A stretch of DNA of 11,181 nt, from the NCBI GenBank assembly GCA_046723645.1, contig JBKOUY010000032.1, forward strand, positions 1 to 11,181, read 5' to 3'. This DNA is from DASQUK01 sp046723645. Its GTDB lineage: Bacteria; Actinomycetota; Acidimicrobiia; Acidimicrobiales; VFJN01. Positions 1 through 5,792 of this stretch are shown here, in pieces; within the stretch, counting starts at the first letter, position 1, and each line of letters opens with the position of its first letter. Below the pieces are notes generated by a model. It did not search any database. It saw only the letters and a list, made by a program, of their open reading frames with translations, and had not been told where the DNA came from. A program made the position numbers and the translations under genes.

Positions 1-325
1 CGATTCGGGGTTGGCGCTCTCTGTCTCGCGGGGCTCGCCAGGCCAGCACTTTGCTGCCAATCCAGATCACCAGTCCGAGGATCAGCAGCGGAACGGCGCC
101 GGCGAAGATGCCTGCCGAGAAGCCGGGCACCTGATCATCCAGAGCCTCGTTGTATGCGCCCCCGTACCGGCTGGGGAGTGCGGCGATGGCGACTGCACCC
201 AGTGCGGCGAAGATCGACGCCACAACCGTTGCCCTGGTAGCGCGCGGGCTGCGCGGTCCAGAGAGTTTGCGGACCAGGCGCACGATCAGCGGAAAGCCGG
301 TCACTTCGGTGGCCCCGCCGATCAC
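1..325 (-). CDS. partial putative membrane protein, 5' end uncertain
   Basis: I do not recognise this protein. The minus-strand frame stays open to the left edge of the window, so the C-terminus is missing, and its codons have the G/C-rich third positions of a real gene. It reads as a basic N-terminal part rich in Arg and Lys, then a hydrophobic stretch (residues about 27-46, starting ATVVASIFAALG), a short polar linker, and a second hydrophobic stretch (about 63-88, FSAGIFAGAVPLLILGLV), followed by a basic tail. This suggests two membrane helices. The start is a problem: a TGA in the same frame lies at 374-376 and the first usable start after it is GTG at 323-325, which has no clear ribosome binding site. 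Coding character seems to extend slightly upstream of that GTG. Either the start is poor or the 5' end is damaged by a frameshift. No function is inferred. Confidence 0.4.
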   Translation of the reverse strand, partial: MIGGATEVTGFPLIVRLVRKLSGPRSPRATRATVVASIFAALGAVAIAALPSRYGGAYNEALDDQVPGFSAGIFAGAVPLLILGLVIWIGSKVLAWRAPRDRERQPRI

Positions 326-518
326 ACCCCCGAAGACGTACTTGCGATGACGAGGTCCCGCAACCGCTCGCGGTCACGCCACACCTGCAGCGATCCGGCC
401 CTCACCCTCCATCGTGACACCGCCCGGGGCGCGCCCTGGTCCCCGGCCGGCCGCCCGGCGCCCAGCCAGCGCGACGGCCGGCCGGACCGTTGCGTAGGAG
501 CCGGTAGCGTCGGACGCC
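326..518. other. intergenic region upstream of tadA
   Basis: This stretch separates the divergent partial membrane gene and tadA. It is extremely G/C-rich in its right half, with runs of CCGG and GGCC. Apart from the -10-like hexamer next to tadA (505-510), I see no gene, RNA or clear repeat in it. Frames that stay open here read as shadows of tadA or as low-complexity Arg/Gly/Ala translations. Confidence 0.4.
505..510 (+). promoter_or_regulatory. putative -10 element of tadA (TAGCGT)
   Basis: TAGCGT fits the actinobacterial -10 pattern TAnnnT and lies 8 nt before the GTG start of tadA. No Shine-Dalgarno sequence sits at a usual distance from that GTG, so the transcript may be leaderless or nearly so. 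No convincing -35 hexamer is present. Confidence 0.35.
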
Positions 519-974
519 GTGGATCTCGATGCCGCGATGGAGCTTGCCCTCGACGAGGCCGCTCTGGCAGTCACCCACGACGACGTGCCGGTGGGCGCAG
601 TCGTGTTGCGCGACGGTGAGGTGATCGCGCAGCGCCACAACGAGCGGGAGCGCGCCGGCGATCCCACCGCCCATGCCGAGCTCCTGGCTTTGCGGGACGC
701 CGCCGAAGTGGTTGGATCCTGGCGCCTCGAGGGCACCACGTTGGTGGTCACGCTCGAGCCCTGTCCGATGTGTGCCGGGGCACTGGTGGCGGCCCGCGTC
801 GATCAGGTCGTCTTCGGTGCCGCCGACCCCAAGGCCGGCGCATGCGGGTCGCTCTACAACCTGGCCGTGGACCCGCGACTCAACCACGAGGTCGAGGTGG
901 TGTCCGGGGTACGGGCGGACGAGGCGGCCATGCTCCTCACCGGCTTCTTCGAGGAACGCCGCGGCGCTGACTGA
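519..974 (+). CDS. tadA: tRNA-specific adenosine deaminase TadA
   Basis: TadA deaminates adenosine 34 of tRNA-Arg(ACG) to inosine in the cytoplasm, so that one tRNA reads several CGN codons. The 151-residue protein has the full cytidine/deoxycytidylate deaminase-fold signature. HAE lies at residues 52-54 (zinc ligand His52, catalytic Glu54), and PCPMC at 81-85 provides zinc ligands Cys82 and Cys85. The family pattern continues with VPVGAVV, DPTAHAE and the GACGSLYNL segment, and the C-terminal helix carries FFEERR. The length is normal for TadA. The GTG start at 519 places about eight residues before the first helix, as in other TadA proteins. An in-frame ATG at 537 is the alternative, but it has no better ribosome binding site and would trim that segment. 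The gene converges with the small gene ending at 1011, leaving 36 bp between them. Confidence 0.96.
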   Translation: MDLDAAMELALDEAALAVTHDDVPVGAVVLRDGEVIAQRHNERERAGDPTAHAELLALRDAAEVVGSWRLEGTTLVVTLEPCPMCAGALVAARVDQVVFGAADPKAGACGSLYNLAVDPRLNHEVEVVSGVRADEAAMLLTGFFEERRGAD

Positions 975-1010
975 ACGGCCAGCTGCAGCCCGGGCAGCCG
1001 CGGCGGTGGT

Positions 1011-1208
1011 TCAGGCGGCGTCGGAGGCTGGCGAGAGGACACCACGGCGGCGCGGCACCGATGCCGCCCCACCGCGGAGCGATCCCCTGGCGCCACACCA
1101 GCAGCGCCAGATGACCACCGGGCCCTGTGCGGTGTTGTGGATCGCATCGATGCGGGATGCGTCGAGCAGGACCCGGGCTCGGTGGCTGGAGCAGTAGACG
1201 TCAAACAT
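1011..1208 (-). CDS. small zinc-ribbon-like hypothetical protein
   Basis: This is a 65-residue protein of unknown function. Its core resembles a short protein often seen in actinobacterial genomes; that is family-level recall and was not searched. It starts MFDVYC, has Cys6-x2-His9 near the N-terminus and Cys36-x-Cys38-Gly in a WRCWCG segment. The spacing fits a small metal-binding knuckle or zinc ribbon. The last 20 or so residues are Arg/Ala/Ser-rich and look unstructured. ATG at 1208 is chosen because GGAG lies 8 nt before it. A GTG at 1232 would add eight residues but lacks a ribosome site. Its ATG lies inside the end of the upstream small gene, an 8-nt overlap that suggests translational coupling. 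Confidence 0.65.
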   Translation of the reverse strand: MFDVYCSSHRARVLLDASRIDAIHNTAQGPVVIWRCWCGARGSLRGGAASVPRRRGVLSPASDAA

Positions 1209-1356
1209 CGCGGGCGCTCCGGTCGTCGACACGAGACGTCAGGACATCGGTCAGCCGGCGCCGGGGGCGACGCCGGCGGGACCGATGCACCAGCGCCCCG
1301 TCACGTCGCAGTGTGTGCATTCGCTCCTCGGCCAAGAACGAGGTCATTGGCTCCAC
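1201..1356 (-). CDS. small basic hypothetical protein
   Basis: This is a 51-residue protein of unknown function. After VEPM it has a helical-looking segment, TSFLAEERMHTLRRDG, and then a strongly basic run with RSRRRRPRRR. Short Arg-rich proteins with a similar LAEERM..LRR opening occur in actinobacteria; this is from memory. GTG at 1354-1356 is taken as the start because a strong AAGGAGG lies 5 nt before it. The ATG three codons later (1345-1347) is the alternative. The stop codon overlaps the start of the next small gene, so the two are probably translated together. The pair is divergent from the MocR-type regulator at 1500 and shares its AT-richer upstream region, so that regulator might control it. 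Its small size makes it less certain than its neighbours. Confidence 0.5.
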   Translation of the reverse strand: MEPMTSFLAEERMHTLRRDGALVHRSRRRRPRRRLTDVLTSRVDDRSARDV

Positions 1357-1361
1357 CTGTG

Positions 1362-1368
1362 CCTCCTT
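1362..1368 (-). promoter_or_regulatory. strong ribosome binding site of the small-gene pair
   Basis: AAGGAGG on the minus strand is almost fully complementary to the 16S 3' end and lies 5 nt before GTG 1354-1356. It supports translation of the 51-residue ORF and decides for the GTG rather than the ATG three codons downstream, which would be 14 nt away. Confidence 0.6.
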
Positions 1369-1402
1369 CCTTCGATCCGAGCATTTGGCCTGCGGTAGCA
1401 GT

Positions 1403-1420
1403 CCAATTTCGTGGCATTGG
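1403..1420. promoter_or_regulatory. dyad I, CCAAT-N8-ATTGG, putative operator
   Basis: A perfect 5-bp inverted repeat, CCAAT at 1403-1407 and ATTGG at 1416-1420, lies directly upstream of the proposed -35 element of the MocR-type gene and between the two divergent transcription units. A near copy is found at 1480-1498. Both share the form CCAATT..CG.G..GCATTGG, allowing one base of spacing difference. A role as regulator binding site is inferred from position and repetition. Confidence 0.4.
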
Positions 1421-1423
1421 CCC

Positions 1424-1452
1424 TGGATAGAGCCTCGATTGGAATGTACTTT
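1424..1452 (+). promoter_or_regulatory. putative promoter of the MocR-type gene
   Basis: TGGATA (1424-1429) and TACTTT (1447-1452) are separated by 17 nt and match a sigma-70 type promoter (4 of 6 bases at -35, TAnnnT at -10). Transcription would begin near 1459, giving a leader of about 40 nt. It is flanked by the two CCAAT/ATTGG dyads. Confidence 0.4.
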
Positions 1453-1479
1453 GGGCCTCAATCTCGCCGGGTTCCATAG

Positions 1480-1498
1480 CCAATTCGGAGAGCATTGG
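1480..1498. promoter_or_regulatory. dyad II, CCAAT-N9-ATTGG, putative operator over the start
   Basis: CCAAT at 1480-1484 and ATTGG at 1494-1498 form an inverted repeat that covers the ribosome binding site (CGGAG) and ends just before ATG 1500. It is about 77 bp from dyad I, roughly seven helical turns, so a dimeric regulator could bind both and loop the promoter. This is inference. Confidence 0.4.
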
Positions 1499-1499
1499 T

Positions 1500-2954
1500 A
1501 TGAACCAGTCCATTGAAGCGGTACTAGGCGCCTGGTCGGACGGTCCTGGTCCCTTGCATCGCAAGCTCGGGGAGGCGATCCGGCGGGCGATAGACCAGGG
1601 GATGCTGCCGGCCGGAGAGCGCCTGCCCGCCGAACGGGAGCTCGCGAGCCGTCTGGCCGTGAGCCGATCCACCGTCGTCACCGCGTTCGATGCCCTGCGG
1701 GCGGAGGGCCTGCTCGAGAGCCGACAAGGCAGCGGAACACGCGTCCGGCAGCAGCGATCGACGCGCCGGGCGGTCCCCGCGGCCGGCCTCGCGCTGAGCC
1801 CCGTGTACCGGTCGCTCATCGAGACGCACGACGAGGTGATCTCGCTGGCGTGCGCCATCTTCCCGGCGCATCCGGCCGTGGCCGAGGCGATGGTCGACGT
1901 CGTCACTGCCGACGGGCCCAAGCTGCTCACGCAGATCGGCTATGCGCCCGCCGGACTACCAGAACTGCGAGAGGCGGTCGCGGCGATGCTGACCCGCGAC
2001 GGCACGCCGACCGAGCCCGACGAGGTTTTGGCCACCACCGGCGCCCAGCAGGCGGTGAACCTGGCGACGCAGCTCCTCGTCCGGCCGGGTGACACCATGG
2101 TGGTCGAGTCGCCCAGCTTCGCCGGCACGCTGGATGTGTTCCGCGCCCGCGGCGCTCGCCTGACGCCGGTGCCGGTAGACGACGACGGCGTCGACGTGCG
2201 GGGCGTGCGCGCCGCAGTGGCGGCCACCCGGCCGGCCGCCCTGTACCTCATGCCGACGTTCCACAACCCCACGGGGGCGCTGCTCGCCGTCCACCGCCGG
2301 CGCGAGCTGGCGGAGCTGGCCGCCGAGACGGGCGTGGCCATCATCGAGGACAACGCGCTAGAGAACTGCCCACTCGACGAGGATCACCCGCCCACGATCG
2401 CGGCGTTTGCCGGTCCGGAGGCCACCGTGCTCACCGCGGGGTCGCTCGGCAAGGCCGCCTGGGGCGGGCTGCGGATGGGCTGGCTGCGGGGACCGAGGTC
2501 GCTGGTCAGCCGCCTGGCCGAGCTCAAGGCGATGAACGACCTCGGATCGCCTCTGTTCGACCAGGCGGTGGCCGCCAGGCTGCTACCGCAGCTGGATCAG
2601 CTCCGCGACGACCACCGCGCGATGCTCCGGCGCAACCTGGAGCTCGTCGGCCGCCTGCTCGATGACGTGCTCCCGTCCTGGGAGTGGCGGCGTCCCAAGG
2701 GCGGGCCGTCGCTCTGGGTTCGGCTGCCCGCGGGCACGGCGTCGGCGTTCGCCCAGGTCGCCCTGCGCTACGGCGTCGAGGTCATCCCGGGCGACGTCAT
2801 GTCGCCCACGGGCGAGGAGCTGCGCTACCTCCGGTTCCCGTACTCCGCCGAGCCCCCGGTCCTGGAGGAGACGGTGCGGCGCCTGGCCCAGGCCTGGGCG
2901 GCGTACGCCCCCGGCGAAACCACCGGCGCGAGGCCGCGCACGGTCGTCGTCTGA
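1500..2954 (+). CDS. MocR-type GntR regulator with aminotransferase domain
   Basis: MocR-family proteins are PLP-dependent transcription regulators. A GntR winged helix binds DNA and a catalytically repurposed fold-type I aminotransferase domain senses an effector. In this 484-residue protein the winged helix covers about residues 18-85 (LPAERELASRLAVSRSTV, then GLLESRQGSG), followed by a linker and the aminotransferase domain from about 110. PLP-binding residues are visible: HNPTG (255-259, Asn256), EDNA (283-286, Asp284) and GSLGK with Lys318 as the Schiff-base lysine, then WGGLRMGW. The Tyr often found two residues after the PLP Asp is replaced (EDNALENC), which favours the YczR-like branch over GabR or PdxR; this is inference. 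The start has GGAG 7-8 nt upstream. The length is normal. The likely target is the divergent small-gene pair and/or itself. The effector is unknown. Confidence 0.88.
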   Translation: MNQSIEAVLGAWSDGPGPLHRKLGEAIRRAIDQGMLPAGERLPAERELASRLAVSRSTVVTAFDALRAEGLLESRQGSGTRVRQQRSTRRAVPAAGLALSPVYRSLIETHDEVISLACAIFPAHPAVAEAMVDVVTADGPKLLTQIGYAPAGLPELREAVAAMLTRDGTPTEPDEVLATTGAQQAVNLATQLLVRPGDTMVVESPSFAGTLDVFRARGARLTPVPVDDDGVDVRGVRAAVAATRPAALYLMPTFHNPTGALLAVHRRRELAELAAETGVAIIEDNALENCPLDEDHPPTIAAFAGPEATVLTAGSLGKAAWGGLRMGWLRGPRSLVSRLAELKAMNDLGSPLFDQAVAARLLPQLDQLRDDHRAMLRRNLELVGRLLDDVLPSWEWRRPKGGPSLWVRLPAGTASAFAQVALRYGVEVIPGDVMSPTGEELRYLRFPYSAEPPVLEETVRRLAQAWAAYAPGETTGARPRTVVV

Positions 2955-2963
2955 GTCCGGTCG

Positions 2964-2985
2964 CCCGGTCGGAGCCACCGGGTTT
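2964..2985 (+). terminator. hairpin terminator after the MocR-type gene
   Basis: A perfect 6-bp stem, CCCGGT (2964-2969) and ACCGGG (2977-2982), encloses a 7-nt loop and is followed by TTT. It begins 10 bp after the stop codon of the regulator and would insulate the tRNA gene. The T tract is short, as is common in actinobacteria. Confidence 0.5.
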
Positions 2986-2991
2986 CGCTGG

Positions 2992-2997
2992 TAGCTT
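2992..2997 (+). promoter_or_regulatory. putative -10 element of the tRNA-Ser gene
   Basis: TAGCTT fits TAnnnT and lies 8 nt before the first base of the tRNA, so transcription would begin close to the mature 5' end. No convincing -35 hexamer was found. Confidence 0.35.
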
Positions 2998-3005
2998 GCA
3001 GCCCC

Positions 3006-3092
3006 GGAAGGTTGCCAGAGCGGACGAATGGGGCGGCCTCGAAAGCCGTTGTGGCCTCCGGGTCACCGTGGGTTCGAATCCCACACCTTCCG
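3006..3092 (+). tRNA. tRNA-Ser (anticodon CGA, codon UCG)
   Basis: The 87-nt gene folds as a class II tRNA. The 7-bp acceptor stem is GGAAGGT (3006-3012) with ACCTTCC (3085-3091) and discriminator base G3092. The anticodon stem is GCGGC/GCCGT with a CTCGAAA loop, giving anticodon CGA at 3040-3042. The T arm reads GTGGGTTCGAATCCCAC. A long variable arm with a GC stem identifies serine. The CCA end is not encoded, as is usual in actinobacteria, and must be added after transcription. Confidence 0.97.
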
Positions 3093-3143
3093 CTCACGGG
3101 TCCCGGACGGATCATCGCCATCCGGCATTGTCGCTTTTGCTGG

Positions 3144-3548
3144 TCAGCCCAGGGACTGGCCGACCTCGATCAGGTGGCCGTCGGGATCGCGGATGTAGCA
3201 CCGCAGCTCGCTGCCGAGGTCCTGGGGTGGGGTGAGGAACTGTGCGCCCCGGCCGTGCCATTCGTCGTAGACGGCCCGAATGTCGGCGACCCGGATGTTG
3301 AGGAAGCTGCTCGTCCGATTCGGGTCAGCCGGCGTCTCCAGGATGACGTCGGGCTTGTCGATCGTCGGCCCGCCCCCGACGTTGATGATGATCCAGGCGT
3401 TCGCGAGCTGGACGATCGATGGCTCGCCTCTCATGACCGTCTCGCCGCCCAGGACGTCGGAGTAGAAAGCCGTCGATCGCTGCACATCGTCGGAGACGAT
3501 GAAGTGGGTCAACACGATGCCTTCAGAGGGACGGGGTAGCTCGGCCAT
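3144..3548 (-). CDS. VOC (glyoxalase/bleomycin-resistance fold) protein
   Basis: This is a 134-residue single-module protein of the vicinal oxygen chelate superfamily. It has the typical pattern: THFIVSDDVQRSTAFYSDVLGG at the N-terminus (His15 is the first metal-ligand position), a central hydrophobic strand (AWIIINVGG), the second half-module beginning SSFLNIRVADIRAVYDEW, and the closing DPDGHLIEVGQ, where Glu128 is the usual last metal ligand. The position that is often a His at the start of the second half is Asn (FLNIRV), so the metal site may differ from classical glyoxalase I. The substrate cannot be told; such proteins act as dioxygenases, isomerases, thiol transferases or drug-binding proteins. 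ATG 3548 has AAAGGA 7 nt before it (3556-3561) and is preferred over a GTG at 3569. It appears to be a single-gene unit. Confidence 0.85.
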   Translation of the reverse strand: MAELPRPSEGIVLTHFIVSDDVQRSTAFYSDVLGGETVMRGEPSIVQLANAWIIINVGGGPTIDKPDVILETPADPNRTSSFLNIRVADIRAVYDEWHGRGAQFLTPPQDLGSELRCYIRDPDGHLIEVGQSLG

Positions 3549-3555
3549 GATGGCG

Positions 3556-3561
3556 TCCTTT
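3556..3561 (-). promoter_or_regulatory. ribosome binding site of the VOC gene
   Basis: AAAGGA on the minus strand lies 7 nt before ATG 3546-3548. It decides for this start over the in-frame GTG at 3567-3569, which has no comparable site. Confidence 0.5.
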
Positions 3562-3703
3562 CGCAGCACCAGCAGTCCACATGCCCATTAGCTCTACCAA
3601 GCAGTGTGCGGAGAGCGGCCGGCGACGAGGACGGCCGGCCGGCACAACGTTGGCGGGGTCGCGCCGGGAGGCCATCTCGGGCCGGCAGCCGGGCGGCGAG
3701 TGG

Positions 3704-5179
3704 TCAGCGACGGGCGAGCAGGTCGAGGTGGCGGAGCCGTTCGTCCTGCGACTCGGTCAGCGCCCGGCCACTCACCGCGAGGTGCGCGTCGGTGCCGGCG
3801 AGGATCCCAAGGCCCGCGACGGCCGGGCTGGCGTCCACCGCTGGCCGCGTGGGCGGTGGGGGCGTCTCGGGCTGGCACACGCTGCCGGTGGGCGGCAGTC
3901 CTGGGGCGGCGAGCTCGGGCGGGTCGAGGAACGCCGGGCGTCTCCGGAAGTCGAGGCAATCGAGCAGGTTTGACGCGTTGGCGTCGCGCCGGGTCAACGC
4001 GCCGAGGTTGAACTTCGTCTCGATCAGCCGCAGCACGGACGTGTGGTCGTGCACGACGTGTGACACGTAGTACCGCCTGGCGAAGGGGGAGATGACGAAG
4101 GCCGGCACCCGCAGGCCGTAATGGTCCCAGGCGGCGGGCGCGTCCGGGGTGGGCTCGACGTCCGGCGGGATGTCATCGGGCGGCACCGCCCGCGGCGGCG
4201 CGACGTGGTCGTAGTAGCCACCGTGCTCGTCATACATGAAGACAAGGACCGTGCGCGGCCACGCCGGGCTGGCGAGCACCGCGCTGATCACCGACGCGCT
4301 GTACGCCTCGCCCAGCTGGATGTCGCGCGGGTTCTCCTCGGTGTACGCGGTGACGCCGGGGCTCACGATGGCGACGTCGGGCAGCGTGCCCGCCTGGCAG
4401 TCAGCCAGGAAGCTCGGGAACGCACGCACCCGATCGAGCCGCGCCCGCCACAGCGATGGGAACAGCGCGATGTCCGGCAGGTCCCACGCGTAGTCAACCC
4501 AGGAGATGCCGAACTCGTCGAGCTTCTCCCAAATCGTGCCGCCGGCCGGGTGGGGCATGGCGAACACCCGGCCGACGTCGGTGGTGGTGAGGTCCTGGCA
4601 TGTGGCCGCCTGCAGGTACATGCGGTTCGGGTAGGTCTGCGCCGGCGCGGACGCGAACCAGCGATCGCACAACGGGAACGTCTCGGCGAGCGACCAGTAG
4701 AACGGCACGTCGGAGCCGTCCCAGTACCGCATGGCGTTGGTGTTGTCGTCGTAGAGGAAGCCATCCATGCGCCCCCCGTTGATCTGCAGATGTGTGTTCT
4801 CCCACCGCTGGGAGACACCGCGGCCGCTCTGGCAGGTGTCCGGCGCGTGGAACACGCTCACCGGCTCGCCAGTCGTGAGCCGGTTGCTGTCCTGCGGCTC
4901 GCCACCCCGCAGCCGGTAGCCGTCGCCTCGCCGGAACGTGCCGAAGTAGGAGTCGTACGAGTGGTTCTCCTGCATGTAGACGACGATGTGCTCGATCTGC
5001 GGCAGCAGGTCGACGCCCTCGGGCTTGCTTGGGTCCGGCCGGTCACCCGGTCTCTTGAGCCGGTGCCCATGACCCGGCCGGCTCAGCAACGGATGGCATC
5101 CCGTGAGGATCAGCCCCGCGCCGGTGGCGAGACCCTGGATGACGCGGCGGCGGGGCACGGGATCGGACATGCCGGTCAT
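3704..5179 (-). CDS. exported phosphoesterase / phospholipase C-family lipoprotein
   Basis: This 491-residue protein belongs to the bacterial phospholipase C / AcpA-type acid phosphatase family (Pfam phosphoesterase). Its members hydrolyse phosphate mono- or diesters outside the cytoplasm. The N-terminus has a twin-arginine-like PRRRVIQGLA, a hydrophobic stretch (17-27) and a lipobox, LTGC, with Cys28. This predicts Tat export and lipid anchoring. The catalytic region opens with EHIVVYMQENHSYDSYFG (63-80), the family signature with metal-binding Glu and Asn. Later come YDEHGGYYDHVAPP (316-329), RVPAFVISPFAR (357-368) and HDHTSVLRLIE (377-387). The C-terminal tail from about 420 is Pro-rich and then helical. 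The substrate cannot be assigned. ATG 5179 and ATG 5170 are both possible starts; neither has a clear ribosome site. It lies 42 bp after the fluoride channel gene on the same strand, so co-transcription is possible. Confidence 0.9.
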   Translation of the reverse strand: MTGMSDPVPRRRVIQGLATGAGLILTGCHPLLSRPGHGHRLKRPGDRPDPSKPEGVDLLPQIEHIVVYMQENHSYDSYFGTFRRGDGYRLRGGEPQDSNRLTTGEPVSVFHAPDTCQSGRGVSQRWENTHLQINGGRMDGFLYDDNTNAMRYWDGSDVPFYWSLAETFPLCDRWFASAPAQTYPNRMYLQAATCQDLTTTDVGRVFAMPHPAGGTIWEKLDEFGISWVDYAWDLPDIALFPSLWRARLDRVRAFPSFLADCQAGTLPDVAIVSPGVTAYTEENPRDIQLGEAYSASVISAVLASPAWPRTVLVFMYDEHGGYYDHVAPPRAVPPDDIPPDVEPTPDAPAAWDHYGLRVPAFVISPFARRYYVSHVVHDHTSVLRLIETKFNLGALTRRDANASNLLDCLDFRRRPAFLDPPELAAPGLPPTGSVCQPETPPPPTRPAVDASPAVAGLGILAGTDAHLAVSGRALTESQDERLRHLDLLARR

Positions 5180-5221
5180 ACCGGCGGGGGACGGTACCGG
5201 ATCCGGCCGCCGGCGGCCGAG

Positions 5222-5581
5222 CTAGCGGAACAGCCGCGCAAGGGCATAGCCGCCCGACGCCGCGACCAGACCGCCGACGATCGACACCAAGATGTAGAGG
5301 AGCGCGACGCCGGCGCGGCCGGTGCGGCCGAACGTGAAGCCCTCCCACATGAACGTCGAGAAAGTGGTGAACCCACCGATCACGCCGACGGCGATTGGCG
5401 TCATCAGCGCCACGGACAGGTAACCGAGCCCCAGCGTCAGGAACAGTCCCAGCACGAACGCGCCGAACAGGTTGATCGCGAGCGTTGCCCACGGGAAGTG
5501 CGACTGGTCGATGCTGAGGCCGATCGCATACCGGGCGATCGATCCGCACGCGCCGCCGAGCCCAACCCACAAGAACCGCAT
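5222..5581 (-). CDS. crcB: fluoride ion channel FluC/CrcB
   Basis: This 119-residue membrane protein exports fluoride and protects enzymes such as enolase and phosphatases. It has four hydrophobic segments and the family marks: GGACGSIARY (9-18) in helix 1, AINLFGAF with Asn37 in helix 2, and GGFTTFSTF (69-77) in helix 3, which supplies the phenylalanines of the fluoride pathway and the central Na+ site. Family members work as dual-topology dimers. ATG 5579-5581 follows GGAG, though at a short 3-nt spacing. Gram-positive genomes often carry two crcB copies side by side, but only one is visible here, so it would act as a homodimer unless a second lies elsewhere. No fluoride riboswitch was recognised upstream. 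It heads a possible two-gene unit with the phosphoesterase gene. Confidence 0.93.
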   Translation of the reverse strand: MRFLWVGLGGACGSIARYAIGLSIDQSHFPWATLAINLFGAFVLGLFLTLGLGYLSVALMTPIAVGVIGGFTTFSTFMWEGFTFGRTGRAGVALLYILVSIVGGLVAASGGYALARLFR

Positions 5582-5660
5582 CAGCTCCGGCCGTCGGGGC
5601 CCGTTCCTCGCCAACACCGCCGGGCACGCCCGGCGCCTCCCACCCGATGTGGAGTTCCAC

Positions 5661-5675
5661 CGCGGCTTGGCCGCG
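5661..5675. repeat. short perfect hairpin between crcB and the helicase gene
   Basis: CGCGGC (5661-5666) and GCCGCG (5670-5675) form a 6-bp stem with a 3-nt loop in the 211-bp region between the divergent crcB and helicase genes. It could be an operator or a leader structure for crcB, or chance in G/C-rich DNA. The rest of this intergenic region shows only the promoter-like element at 5709-5737. Confidence 0.25.
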
Positions 5676-5708
5676 CTGCTCGACGGCCTCCGCGCTCGGT
5701 AACCCGCG

Positions 5709-5737
5709 GTGATCCGCCACTGCGCGGCACCTACCCT
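5709..5737 (+). promoter_or_regulatory. putative promoter of the helicase-nuclease gene
   Basis: GTGATC (5709-5714) and TACCCT (5732-5737) are 17 nt apart. The -35 matches the TGA core and the -10 fits TAnnnT. Transcription would begin near 5744, about 50 nt before the chosen ATG. If correct, the in-frame GTG at 5709 cannot be the translation start. Confidence 0.35.
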
Positions 5738-5792
5738 GTGCCCGGGGCTGGGATCGGCGGGATCGAGGCATCGGCAGGATGCGCAGACGGCC

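Noticed and set aside
11..619. Plus-strand open frame of 202 codons at the left end
   Set aside because: It is antisense to the membrane ORF and overlaps tadA in another frame, and its translation has no hydrophobic core or recognisable motif.
974..1010. Terminator hairpin between tadA and the small convergent gene (GCTGC/GCAGC at 982-998)
   Set aside because: The stem is only 5 bp with a 7-nt loop and no T tract, which is expected by chance in such G/C-rich DNA.
975..3005. Signal recognition particle RNA (ffs), which is often near tadA and tRNA-Ser in actinobacteria
   Set aside because: I looked for the conserved GGAA/GCAG-type apical loop in a long helix between tadA and the tRNA and found none.
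3108..3138. Terminator after the tRNA gene (CGGAT/ATCCG stem, TTTT at 3135-3138)
   Set aside because: The stem is only 5 bp and the T run is about 10 nt away from it, so the support is too weak.
3006..3143. tRNA-Ser 3' end as an integration (att) site
   Set aside because: No second copy of the tRNA 3' sequence and no integrase gene are present in the window.
5582..5792. Fluoride riboswitch upstream of crcB
   Set aside because: On the minus strand I could not find the conserved pseudoknot segments of the crcB motif. A covariance-model search would settle it.
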